In this document: piece by piece, positions 51,242 through 59,311 of the stretch | How positions within the stretch are numbered: position 1 is the first letter of the stretch | Layout: every line of letters starts with the position of its first letter | Assembly: GCA_028687435.1 (NCBI GenBank) | Contig: JAQUAF010000006.1 | Coordinates: 1 to 64,000, forward strand | Reading direction: 5' to 3' | From: Verrucomicrobiia bacterium | GTDB taxonomy: Bacteria; Verrucomicrobiota; Verrucomicrobiia; JABWAM01 | Length of the DNA: 64,000 nucleotides | Translations under genes and position numbers: made by a program | The notes under the pieces: generated by a model | What the model was told of the DNA's origin: nothing | What the model saw: only the letters and a program-made list of their open reading frames with translations | Database searches by the model: none

Positions 51242-52006
51242 ATGATAAAAACAGATGATTCACTGATTCCTTCGGAAATATTGATGACAACACAGTTTAT
51301 TGGTCATACAACAAAAGAGATGTTCGTTGAAAAAGGAGATGAATTATTTGAACTGTTTTGCAAAAATTCCGACATAACCCCGAATGCAAAAGTGTTGGAT
51401 GTGGGATGCGGTCTTGGGCGGCTAGCGCGTCCATTTGCCCGATACCTTTCCGGATGTGGAGAGTATTGGGGTGTGGATGTTGAAAAGACCTCCATTGAGT
51501 GGTGCAAAGACCGGTATGGCAAAAGGTTTATGAATTTTCATTTTTCACACATAAATGTTTACAACAAAAGCTACAATCCGACAGTGGAAAAGACGGAGTT
51601 GCCTTTTAAGTTTGCTTTCGAAGAAAACACTTTTGATTTTGTGTTTGCGCTTTCGGTTTTTACCCATATGCATTCAAGAGATATAAGCCAATACATGTGG
51701 GAGGTCGGACGTATTTTAAAGCCTGGAAAAAGTTTTATCTGCACATGGTTTTTGTTAAATACTGAATCAAAATCAAATCTGAAAATGGGCCTGAGTCGGG
51801 AGGATTTTAAATATGAAATTCCCGATGGGTTGACCAAAAACAGGGAAACACCTGAAATTGGAATGGCTTATCCGGAGGAATTAGTTCGAAAATTTTATGA
51901 GAAGTCGCATTTGACGATTCGTGATCCAATTCGATACGGCCTTTGGAGCGGGCGAAAAGATTTTTTTCGATATCAAGATTTTGTATTTGCCAGCAAAACT
52001 GGATGA
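51242..52006 (+). CDS. Class I SAM-dependent methyltransferase
   Basis: The 254-residue protein contains the SAM motifs VLDVGCGLGRLARPFARYL, WGVDVEKTSIEWCKDRY, then FDFVFALSVFTHMHSRDISQY and ILKPGKSFICTWFL. The last 70 residues probably cap the substrate site. Unlike the 48728 enzyme it has no zinc-ribbon or extra domain, so it is likely an O- or N-methyltransferase of a sugar or lipid part. The start ATG follows an AGGAAAC sequence five bases upstream. It closes the AT-rich segment. Confidence 0.85.
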   Translation: MIKTDDSLIPSEILMTTQFIGHTTKEMFVEKGDELFELFCKNSDITPNAKVLDVGCGLGRLARPFARYLSGCGEYWGVDVEKTSIEWCKDRYGKRFMNFHFSHINVYNKSYNPTVEKTELPFKFAFEENTFDFVFALSVFTHMHSRDISQYMWEVGRILKPGKSFICTWFLLNTESKSNLKMGLSREDFKYEIPDGLTKNRETPEIGMAYPEELVRKFYEKSHLTIRDPIRYGLWSGRKDFFRYQDFVFASKTG

Positions 52007-52056
52007 AATAACTTTTCCTTTTCGTGGTTTCATGATCATGCGCTTTTGATCGGCAA

Positions 52057-53406
52057 ATGACATCGATTTTGCATATAACACCGCATCTCGGTGGAGGCGT
52101 AGGACGGGTTCTGCTGGGTTATTTGACCCACGCCAGGGAAAATTCCAGTTTCGAGCATAATGTTTTATGCCTTGATTCGGTGAATGATCATGCCCTTGGC
52201 GTTTTGCAGAAGATGAAAATTGCCGTTGTTGACAATGCGAGGTGTGATTTTTCCATGATCATGAAGGCGATCGCCAATGTTGATGTAGTGCTGATGCACT
52301 GGTGGAATCATCCGCTTTTGTACGCCTTTTTGGTTTGTGAATCCTTGCCGCCTGCGAGAATTGTTTTTTGGAGCCACATTTCAGGTTTTTATCCACCTTA
52401 TGTATTTGCTCCTGCTCTGTTTGCTTATCCTGATATTTTTGTTTTCACTACGCCACTTTCGTTGGATGTTAAGGATGTGACGGATGCCATTGAGGCCGGG
52501 TGCACGAAATTTCGGGTTATTTGGTCCACCGGGGGAATTGACCATGTTGCGTCGGCGCAACCCCGCCCGCACAGGGGATTCAAGGTGGGGTATATTGGAA
52601 CGGTGGATTATTGCAAACTCCATCGCAATTTTCTAAAAATGAGCATGCGCGTCAATGTCCCGGATGTTCATTTTGTGGTTTGCGGCGGCTCGGATGAAAA
52701 AACCATTGCCGAGGAAGCCTGCCGCCTTGGATGCGCCGGACAATTTACTTTTTCCGGACTGGTTGACCGGATTTCGGATTATCTGCCCGAATTCGATGTG
52801 TTTGGTTATCCCCTGGCGCCAACCCATTACGGCACCTGTGATCTGGCTCTTGCCGAAAGCATGGCCGCCGGGGTGCCTCCGGTGGTTTTGGGCAACCGCA
52901 TGGAACGCCACATGGTCGAGGATGGCGTTACCGGTGTGGTTGCGGAAACCGAGGATGATTATGTTTTGGCCGTTGAAAAATTATATCGCCAGCCTGAATG
53001 GCGCCGGAAATTGGCCGGCAATGCCAGGGAATCCGCCAGGAAAAGATTTTCCCTGGAGACGATGGCCAGTCAATGGGAGGCTGTTTTCAATGATGCGTTG
53101 AACTTGCCAAAAACCGCCAGGCAATGGAGGGGAAAATATTGCGGCAGGGATATTTCTCCCGCCCAGATCTTTATTGAATCGCTTGGCAATTACGGCGGAG
53201 CGTTTCAACGAAGCCTGGACGCAAAAAGTGTCGAAGAGAGAAAAAGTGCCGATGAAAACATTAAAAAACTAGCCGAAAGCTCTCCGATTTGGCGTTCAAA
53301 AACCCGTGGAACTCCTCAGCACTATCATGGTTATTTTACGGATGATCCCTTCCTGGCGAGGTGGAGCAATCTGGTGGCGGAAATAACGAGGCATCCGGCG
53401 GGTTGA
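52057..53406 (+). CDS. Glycosyltransferase, GT-B fold (family 4-like)
   Basis: The 449-residue protein starts TSILHITPHLGGGVGRVLLG and later has KVGYIGTVDYCKLHRNFLKM, CAGQFTFSGLVDRISDYLPEF and the donor-site region LAPTHYGTCDLALAESMAAGVP with VEDGVTGVV, typical of GT4 enzymes. These transfer a sugar from a nucleotide donor to a growing glycan at the membrane. The C-terminal 80 residues (RDISPAQIFIESLGNYG onward) are extra and helical. The GC content returns to the locus average within this gene. Confidence 0.85.
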   Translation: MTSILHITPHLGGGVGRVLLGYLTHARENSSFEHNVLCLDSVNDHALGVLQKMKIAVVDNARCDFSMIMKAIANVDVVLMHWWNHPLLYAFLVCESLPPARIVFWSHISGFYPPYVFAPALFAYPDIFVFTTPLSLDVKDVTDAIEAGCTKFRVIWSTGGIDHVASAQPRPHRGFKVGYIGTVDYCKLHRNFLKMSMRVNVPDVHFVVCGGSDEKTIAEEACRLGCAGQFTFSGLVDRISDYLPEFDVFGYPLAPTHYGTCDLALAESMAAGVPPVVLGNRMERHMVEDGVTGVVAETEDDYVLAVEKLYRQPEWRRKLAGNARESARKRFSLETMASQWEAVFNDALNLPKTARQWRGKYCGRDISPAQIFIESLGNYGGAFQRSLDAKSVEERKSADENIKKLAESSPIWRSKTRGTPQHYHGYFTDDPFLARWSNLVAEITRHPAG

Positions 53407-53456
53407 AGAATAATCGCGCATGTCTTAAGAAGGGTTTTAACCAGACAAGAGAATGA

Positions 53457-54209
53457 ATGACTATGAATGATCAAGATGCAAATCCCATTGAGGTTTTCAA
53501 ACGTGAATGTGTTGAACGAGTTGCCGCCAATGGCAGGGATCAGGCGCTGAAAGAAGCCGCAGTTCGAATGATGAGGGAAATGGCGAGGGTCAAGTATAGT
53601 TATAATATGACCTGGCTGGGGCGCCCCATCTTGCAGGGGCCCCAGGAATTGGTTGCCATGCAGGAGATTATCTGGAAAGTTAAGCCGGATTTGATCATCG
53701 AAACAGGCATTGCCCATGGCGGATCGCTGGTTTTCTATGCATCCATGCTCGAAATTCTCGGTCGGGGGAAGATCGTCGGCATTGATATTGACATTCGTCC
53801 GCATAATCGCGCGGAAATTGAAAAACATCCTTTGTTTCACCGCATGACGCTTGTGGAAGGGTCGAGTGTGGATCAAAAAAACGCCGAAAAAATTTGTCAG
53901 ATGACGGTTTCGGCAAAAAAGATCATGGTGTGTTTGGATTCAAATCACACGCATGATCATGTTTTTAAAGAATTGGAAATCTATGCGCCTCTGGTTTCAG
54001 TCGGGAGTTATTGCGTGGTTTTTGACACGGGAATCGAATTTTACGACGATCCGGAAACTTCAGGGCGGCCATGGGGGCCGGGAAACAGCCCCATGAGCGC
54101 CGTCTGGCATTATCTTAAAAACCATCCGGAATTCAGGCCCGATTTGAACGTCGACAATAAATATCTTCTGATTGGTTCGCCGTCGGGTTATCTCGAGAGG
54201 ATAAGTTGA
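53457..54209 (+). CDS. CmcI-like cephalosporin hydroxylase family protein
   Basis: This 250-residue protein matches the CmcI family: NMTWLGRPILQGPQEL, LIIETGIAHGGSLVFYASML, VGIDIDIRPHNR, KIMVCLDSNHTHDHVFKEL and YCVVFDTGIE, with GRPWGPGN near the end. The fold is that of a SAM-dependent methyltransferase with a retained metal-binding site, and in glycan clusters such proteins are taken to methylate sugars (for example rhamnosyl O-methyltransferases). The family name overstates what is known. It follows the GT4 gene by 50 bases. Confidence 0.85.
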   Translation: MTMNDQDANPIEVFKRECVERVAANGRDQALKEAAVRMMREMARVKYSYNMTWLGRPILQGPQELVAMQEIIWKVKPDLIIETGIAHGGSLVFYASMLEILGRGKIVGIDIDIRPHNRAEIEKHPLFHRMTLVEGSSVDQKNAEKICQMTVSAKKIMVCLDSNHTHDHVFKELEIYAPLVSVGSYCVVFDTGIEFYDDPETSGRPWGPGNSPMSAVWHYLKNHPEFRPDLNVDNKYLLIGSPSGYLERIS

Positions 54210-54231
54210 TTTGTTGATTGGAATGGGAAAT

Positions 54232-55284
54232 ATGAAAAATAAGAATATTACTTTGATTTTGCCAACCTATAATCGGGCAAAATACTTCATGCGTCTTCTT
54301 GAATTTTTAACTTCAGCTTCATTCGAGATGGATATTTTGATCTTGGATTCGAGCATTGATGAAATAAAAATAGAAAATGGACGTTGCATGGAGAAAATAG
54401 AGCCATCTTTGAAGATTAAGCGGCTTCAGTATTCTTCAACTATGGTGGGGATTGACAAAATACTTGATGGATTGTCAAAAGTGAAAACAGAGTTTGTGGT
54501 GTTTTGCGCCGACGATGATTTTATCATGCCGCAAGGCATTGCCATGGCAGCCGATTTTCTTGAAAAAAACCCGGATTATTCCGTGGCGCATGGTTATTAT
54601 CTGACTTGCTCATTAAACCGGCAGCCTAATAACTCAATAAATTGTGTTATTGACCCGGAGTATTATACTCCGTCATGGGACCATGGCGATCCTGTTTTTC
54701 GCCTCTGCCAGCATTTCGGCCATTATCAGGCTACATTTTACGGCGTGCATCGGACTGAAAAGCTCAAGGAAAATTTAATGAAAAACGTCCGGCAGTTCCC
54801 CTGTGTTTCTGATCTGTTTGGAGAGGTTTATCTCTCCATGCTGGATGTCATCCACGGAAAGATCAAGCGGCTTCCCGTTTTTTATTATTGCCGAAGCTTT
54901 TCGGGACCGTCTTCCGGTTGGGAAACCTGGTTTGCTCGTGACGACTTTTCCACGCATTATTCACGGTTTAGAAATGGCTTGGCCGCGGAGCTTGCCGGGG
55001 GAACGGATTATTCCGATGAAAATTGCCGGAGAATAATCGATGTTTTCTTTACAAACTATATAATGGACTTTTGCTATTATCTTGGGTCCGACGCCCATCG
55101 GCTGCCTTTGCCGGCTGAATTGGCGTCCCGTTATCCCAACGAAAAAATTGCCAGGAAATTTGAGCCCAATCCGGCTTTGATTCAGGAATCGCTCTGTTTC
55201 GGGAAAAAGGATTTTGCGGCGATGATGAAACTCATCAAAAAATATCCGGTTGAATTGGAAGGGAAATATCCCGGGATGGCCTGA
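54232..55284 (+). CDS. Family 2-like glycosyltransferase (TIGR00180 type)
   Basis: From the ATG at 54232 this 350-residue protein starts KNKNITLILPTYNRAKYFMR and has the nucleotide site EMDILILDSSIDE, then EFVVFCADDDFIMPQG with the D-x-D-like triad. SDLFGEVYLSMLDVIHGK and the C-terminal FYYCRSF extend a GT-A fold with a long acceptor domain, as in the TIGR00180 group. A GGGAAAT sequence precedes the start, and an upstream TTG at 54211 is less likely. It is the last gene before the four-helix-bundle relic. Confidence 0.8.
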   Translation: MKNKNITLILPTYNRAKYFMRLLEFLTSASFEMDILILDSSIDEIKIENGRCMEKIEPSLKIKRLQYSSTMVGIDKILDGLSKVKTEFVVFCADDDFIMPQGIAMAADFLEKNPDYSVAHGYYLTCSLNRQPNNSINCVIDPEYYTPSWDHGDPVFRLCQHFGHYQATFYGVHRTEKLKENLMKNVRQFPCVSDLFGEVYLSMLDVIHGKIKRLPVFYYCRSFSGPSSGWETWFARDDFSTHYSRFRNGLAAELAGGTDYSDENCRRIIDVFFTNYIMDFCYYLGSDAHRLPLPAELASRYPNEKIARKFEPNPALIQESLCFGKKDFAAMMKLIKKYPVELEGKYPGMA

Positions 55285-55326
55285 TTTTTAAGAGATGGAT
55301 TCAGAAGCCAGTAGTTTGAATTCAGA

Positions 55327-55691
55327 ATGAGCGCGAGAGCATCAACATTTGTGGACTTGATTGTGTGGCAGAAGGCTCATCAATTTGTGCTTTCGATTTA
55401 TCGGTTATCCCGGAAATTTCCCCAATTTGAAACATATGGCCTGTCATCCCAATTCAGGCGGGCCGCGGTATCCATTGCGGCAAATATTGCGGAAGGATTC
55501 AGAAAACGCGGAAAGGCGGACAAGCTTCGCTTCTATAACATTGCGCAAGGTTCCGTTGAAGAATCCCGATACTACTTGATTCTCACCAGGGATCTTCAAT
55601 ATGGCGATGTTTCTGAATTATGCCCGTGATTGAAGAGAACTGCAAATTGTTGGAGGCCTATTCACAGGCGGTTCGGGCTTCTGACTCTTGA
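55327..55691 (+). pseudogene. Four-helix-bundle protein with a 3' frameshift
   Basis: Residues 1-97 read as an S23-like four-helix-bundle protein: TFVDLIVWQKAHQFVLSIY, QFRRAAVSIAANIAEGFRKR, FYNIAQGSVEESRYYLIL. The frame ends at SELCP (55629). Shifting by one base near 55620 recovers the expected tail, VIEENCKLLEAYSQAVRAS to 55691, so a single-base deletion has broken the last helix. The gene is otherwise intact and the truncated protein may still fold. The stop-side bases run into a CTGACTTCTGAATC-type tandem array. Confidence 0.75.
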
Positions 55692-55726
55692 ATCCTGACT
55701 TCTGACTTCTGAATCCTGATTCCTCC
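55678..55726 (+). repeat. CTGACTTCTGAATCC array before the fusion gene
   Basis: TCTGACTC, TTGAATCC, TGACTTC, TGACTTC, TGAATCC and TGATTCC follow each other. The array begins in the codons of the four-helix-bundle tail and ends seven bases before the next ATG. Confidence 0.65.
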
Positions 55727-55732
55727 CCCCAT

Positions 55733-57259
55733 ATGCCCCAAAACCCAAAAATAAAAGAATTGGATGATCTTGCCGCCTTGGTTCAAAAATTGAAGGCGGA
55801 AGGCAAAAAAGTGGTCCATTGCCACGGAGTTTTCGACCTCCTCCATATCGGACATATTCGCTATTTTGAGCAGGCCCGCAAAATGGGCGATGTTTTGGCC
55901 GTGACCATTACCCGCGATGAACATGTGAACAAAGGGCCGGGGCGTCCGGTTTTCGCCCAGGATTTGCGGGCCGAAGCCATCGCCGCCCTGTCGGTGGTGG
56001 ATTATGTGGCCGTCAATCGATGGCCGACTGCGGTCGAAACCATCAAGTTGTTGCGCCCCGATTTTTATGTAAAAGGGCCGGATTACAAGGAGGTGTCAAA
56101 GGATGTGACCGGCGGCATTGTGGCGGAAAGGGAAGCCGTCAAATCCGTGGGTGGGGAAATCCGTTTTACCGAGGATGTCACCTTCAGCTCCTCCAGCCTG
56201 TTGAACCGTTTCTTTGCCGGTTGGTCGCCGGAAGTTGAGAAATTCATCGCCGGTTTTTGTCAGCGTCACAGTCCGGACGAGGTCTTGGAATGGCTGGAGC
56301 GCGCCGCGGCGTTGCGTCCCCTGGTGGTTGGCGAGGCGATTATTGATGAATACGTTTTCTGCCAGGCGATTGGCAAATCCTCCAAAGATCCCGTGCTGGC
56401 GGTCCTGCAGGGGCATGTGGAGACTTATGCCGGAGGAACCTTGGCCATCGCAAACCATCTTTCCGGGTTGTGCGAGGAGGTCCAACTGGTCACGCAATTG
56501 GGCGGCGCCGAGCGACGGGAGGATTTTGTGCGCAGCGCCCTTCGGCCAAACGTCAGGCCGGTTTTTCTCACAAAATCCAGCAGCCCCACGATTCACAAGA
56601 GACGCTTGGTGGATCAATACACCGGCAACAAACTGTTTGAGATTTATGTGATGGACGACCGACAGACCGGCTCGGACGATATGGCGCTGTTGAGCGAGGC
56701 ATTGCAAAAGGCGTTCAAGGAGGCGGACTTGACGATGGTGGCCGATTATGGACATGGCATGTTGTCGCCCCAGCTCATTGAATTGCTTTGCGAATCCGCT
56801 CCTTTCCTTTGCGTCAATGTCCAGACCAACGCCGGCAACCGGGGCTTTAACTCCATTTCCAAGTATCGGCGGGCGGATTATGTCTGTTTGAACGCGGGCG
56901 AGGTTGAAATGGAAACCCGCCGGCGCAATGAAAACATCAAGCCTTCCGTCGAGGAAATGTCCAAACGGGTGAAATGCGCCCGGTTTACAGTGACGCGAGG
57001 CAAGCAGGGGATTTGTCATTACGACACCGATCAGGGCACCACCGAGATTCCCGCGCTGGCCAGCCGGGTGGCCGACCGCGTGGGCGCCGGCGACGCCGTG
57101 CTGGCGGTCACGTCCCTGCTGGTCAAGCTCGGCGCCCCATGGGACATCGTGGGTTTTCTGGGCAACCTGGCCGGCGCCCAGTTGGTGGCCGAGTTGGGCA
57201 ACCGCAAACCCCTGGACCGCGTGGCCCTGAGCAAACACGTGACCGCTATTATGAAATGA
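55733..57259 (+). CDS. Nucleotidyltransferase-PfkB sugar kinase fusion (HldE-like, reversed order)
   Basis: Residues about 1-165 form a cytidylyltransferase-like domain with VVHCHGVFDLLHIGH (H38, H41) and KGPGRPVFAQ. Residues about 185-508 are a PfkB kinase, with VGEAIIDEYVF, TYAGGTLAIANHL and the catalytic loop RVGAGDAVLAVT (GAGD at 451-454). HldE has the same activities, kinase and adenylyltransferase of the ADP-heptose pathway, but with the kinase first. The swapped order here argues for a related heptose or other sugar-phosphate donor. It may feed the GT9 transferase at 27066. Confidence 0.85.
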   Translation: MPQNPKIKELDDLAALVQKLKAEGKKVVHCHGVFDLLHIGHIRYFEQARKMGDVLAVTITRDEHVNKGPGRPVFAQDLRAEAIAALSVVDYVAVNRWPTAVETIKLLRPDFYVKGPDYKEVSKDVTGGIVAEREAVKSVGGEIRFTEDVTFSSSSLLNRFFAGWSPEVEKFIAGFCQRHSPDEVLEWLERAAALRPLVVGEAIIDEYVFCQAIGKSSKDPVLAVLQGHVETYAGGTLAIANHLSGLCEEVQLVTQLGGAERREDFVRSALRPNVRPVFLTKSSSPTIHKRRLVDQYTGNKLFEIYVMDDRQTGSDDMALLSEALQKAFKEADLTMVADYGHGMLSPQLIELLCESAPFLCVNVQTNAGNRGFNSISKYRRADYVCLNAGEVEMETRRRNENIKPSVEEMSKRVKCARFTVTRGKQGICHYDTDQGTTEIPALASRVADRVGAGDAVLAVTSLLVKLGAPWDIVGFLGNLAGAQLVAELGNRKPLDRVALSKHVTAIMK

Positions 57260-57286
57260 ACGCGCCCCGCCAAGCGGGGTGACTGA

Positions 57287-57319
57287 GGCTGTTAGGCTGC
57301 AGGCTATTAGACTATTAGG
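57287..57319 (+). repeat. 3'-polarity array after the fusion gene
   Basis: GGCTGTTAGGCTGCAGGCTATTAGACTATTAGG starts 27 bases after the stop. Confidence 0.7.
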
Positions 57320-57327
57320 AAAATCGA

Positions 57328-57395
57328 TGTCGCAAATGGCAAGATGGTTTTTCGCAAACGACAATTTGTTGTCGTGGAATTTTGGATTAGCACCT
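57328..57395 (+). repeat. Spacer block between inverted arrays
   Basis: GGCAAGATGGTTTTTCGC..., GGATTAGCACCTAAAAGCC aligns with 43432-43500. It lies between a stop-side and a start-side array. Confidence 0.5.
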
Positions 57396-57427
57396 AAAAG
57401 CCTAACAGTCTAATAGCCTAAAAGTCT
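57392..57427 (+). repeat. 5'-polarity array before the second four-helix-bundle gene
   Basis: CCTAAAAG, CCTAACAGT, CTAATAGC and CTAAAAGT end 25 bases before the ATG. Confidence 0.7.
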
Positions 57428-57451
57428 ACCGTCAGCCTTCACTTATCAAGA

Positions 57452-57817
57452 ATGCGGGATCATACCAAGCTTAGGGCCTTTGAATTAGCCGATGAGGTTG
57501 CGATTTCGACCTATCGAGCGACCAGGGGATTTCCAAAGGAGGAAATCTATGGATTGACTTCGCAAATGAGAAGGGCGGCCATTTCAATCCCGTCAAATAT
57601 TGTGGAAGGATGCGCGCGTGAGACTCAGATCGAGTATCTCCGATTTCTTGAAATCTCATTCAGTTCCCTGAGAGAACTGGAATATCAATGCAGTCTTTCA
57701 AAACGCCTGGGATACTTTGATGATCAGAACATTTTTTCCAATCTCGATTCAAAAATCCAGGAAGCCGGAAAAGTTCTAAGCGCGCTCATTCGTTCCCTGA
57801 GAAAAAAAGACTATTAG
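57452..57817 (+). CDS. Four-helix-bundle protein (S23-like)
   Basis: This 121-residue protein is an intact member of the family broken at 55327: LRAFELADEVAISTYRATR, SQMRRAAISIPSNIVEGC, LRFLEISFSSLRELEYQ and a closing helix. These bundles were first found within 23S rRNA insertions, but free copies like this are common and of unknown function. Its stop TAG (57815-57817) is a tandem-array unit. Arrays flank it on both sides in inverse orientation, which gives the gene the look of a cargo unit. Confidence 0.82.
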   Translation: MRDHTKLRAFELADEVAISTYRATRGFPKEEIYGLTSQMRRAAISIPSNIVEGCARETQIEYLRFLEISFSSLRELEYQCSLSKRLGYFDDQNIFSNLDSKIQEAGKVLSALIRSLRKKDY

Positions 57818-57842
57818 ACTTTTAGGCTATTAGGCTGTTAGG
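57809..57842 (+). repeat. 3'-polarity array supplying the stop of the four-helix-bundle gene
   Basis: GACTATTAG, ACTTTTAG, GCTATTAG and GCTGTTAG. The first unit contains the gene's stop at 57815-57817. Confidence 0.75.
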
Positions 57843-58100
57843 TGTAAACGCCGGTCTGAAAATGTCCTTTTTTTGGCGGTTTCAAAATGTCTGTTTTTAT
57901 TGTTCAAAACTTCAAAAAAAGCTTTTGTTCATTGTTCCAACCTGAATAAACACGCTCAAATGTGTGGGACATGCATTTTTCAACCAACATTTCCAAACCG
58001 GCGGTTTTCATGCATTTGACCACCGGCGCGCTCATTAGGAGCTAAGCCGAAATTTTACGACAACAAATGCCATTCCCCTTAAGCCGATGAGGCTCTTTAT
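57843..58100. other. Spacer without a gene
   Basis: AT-rich, with AAAATGTCC and AAAATGTCTG repeated at 57858 and 57885. No coding frame, promoter or RNA is recognised. Confidence 0.45.
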
Positions 58101-58139
58101 CCTAATAGTCTAACAGCCTAACAGTCTAATAGCCTAATA
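58101..58139 (+). repeat. 5'-polarity array before the SDR gene
   Basis: CTAATAGT, CTAACAGC, CTAACAGT, CTAATAGC and CTAATAAG: five successive 8-base units ending 15 bases before the ATG. This is the cleanest array. Confidence 0.8.
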
Positions 58140-58154
58140 AGACACCACGAACCG

Positions 58155-59219
58155 ATGACAGCCAACGAAAAAGCAAAAGCATCCAGCACATCCCAAGCCC
58201 CCCAAAAACGCCCCAAGCGGATCTTCGTCCCCGGCGGCGCCGGCTATGTGGGGTCTGTTTTGACTCCGGAATTGCTGAAGGCTGGATACGAGGTTTGCGT
58301 TTACGACCTTTTCATCTACGGCGGGGAATCCCTTGCCCAAGTCAGGGATCATCCCGGCTTGCGGCTGGTCAAGGGGGATGTGCGGGATCTGGCGAAAGTC
58401 AGGGAGGCTGTGCGGGGCTGCGACGCCGTGATTCATCTGGCCTGCATTTCCAACGACCCCAGCGTGGAACTGGACCCCGACTTGAGCCTGACGATCAATT
58501 ATCAGTCATTTGGACCGCTGGTGAAGGCCTGCAAGGAAGCCGGGGCGCGGCGTTTTGTGTTTGCCTCTTCCGGCAGCGTTTATGGAGTCAGCGAATCGCC
58601 CGACGTCACCGAGGAACATCCCCTGGTGCCGGTTTCGCTCTACAACAAATACAAGGCGAAGTGCGAACCGCTTCTGCTGCGGGAGCAATCGCCGGATTTC
58701 ACCACGGTGATCATCCGCCCGGCCACCATTTGCGGATATTCGCCGCGCCAGAGGCTTGATCTGACCGTGAACATTTTGACGACCCATGCCGTGCATGCCG
58801 GTAAAATCACGGTTTTTGGAGGAACCCAGATGCGGCCCAACCTTCATATGAAGGACATGGTGGAACTTTATCTGCGGATGCTGGAATATCCCGAAAAATT
58901 GATCGAGGGCCGGATTTTCAACGCGGCTTACCAAAATTATTCGGTGGCGGAGACGGCGGAGGTGGTCCGGCGCGTGGTTTTGGAGGAAATGCCCGAAAAG
59001 AAATCCATTGAAATTGTCACCACGCCCAGCGACGACATCCGATCCTACCATATTTCCTCGGAAAAAATCCGCCGGGTGTTGGGATTCGAGCCGCGTTTCA
59101 CGATCGAAGACGCCGCCCGCGATTTGATCAAGGCCTTCCGGACCGGCCTGCTGCCCGACCCCTTGAATAATATCCGCTATTACAATCTCAAACAGATGAA
59201 GAGCGTGAAGCTTTGTTAG
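58155..59219 (+). CDS. NAD-dependent sugar epimerase/dehydratase (extended SDR)
   Basis: The 354-residue protein has a basic polar leader (about 1-20), then RIFVPGGAGYVGSVLTPELL with Rossmann glycines, AVIHLACISNDPS, FVFASSGSVYG and the catalytic VSLYNKYKAKCEPL. RPATICGYSPRQRLDL and RPNLHMKDMVELYL are typical of sugar-nucleotide epimerases. The exact sugar is unknown. Its stop TAG is the first unit of the following array. It is the first of three related genes preceding the last radical SAM enzyme. Confidence 0.85.
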   Translation: MTANEKAKASSTSQAPQKRPKRIFVPGGAGYVGSVLTPELLKAGYEVCVYDLFIYGGESLAQVRDHPGLRLVKGDVRDLAKVREAVRGCDAVIHLACISNDPSVELDPDLSLTINYQSFGPLVKACKEAGARRFVFASSGSVYGVSESPDVTEEHPLVPVSLYNKYKAKCEPLLLREQSPDFTTVIIRPATICGYSPRQRLDLTVNILTTHAVHAGKITVFGGTQMRPNLHMKDMVELYLRMLEYPEKLIEGRIFNAAYQNYSVAETAEVVRRVVLEEMPEKKSIEIVTTPSDDIRSYHISSEKIRRVLGFEPRFTIEDAARDLIKAFRTGLLPDPLNNIRYYNLKQMKSVKLC

Positions 59220-59269
59220 AGGATTAGGTTGTTAGACTGTTAGACTTTTAGGCTATTAGGCTGTTAGGT
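59215..59269 (+). repeat. 3'-polarity array supplying the SDR stop codon
   Basis: GTTAGAGG, ATTAGGTT, GTTAGACT, GTTAGACT, TTTAGGCT, ATTAGGCT and GTTAGG: seven units, the first holding the stop at 59217-59219. Confidence 0.8.
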
Positions 59270-59311
59270 GCTGATCCAAACTTTCATCCCCTTGGTCGTC
59301 ATTCCCGCGGT

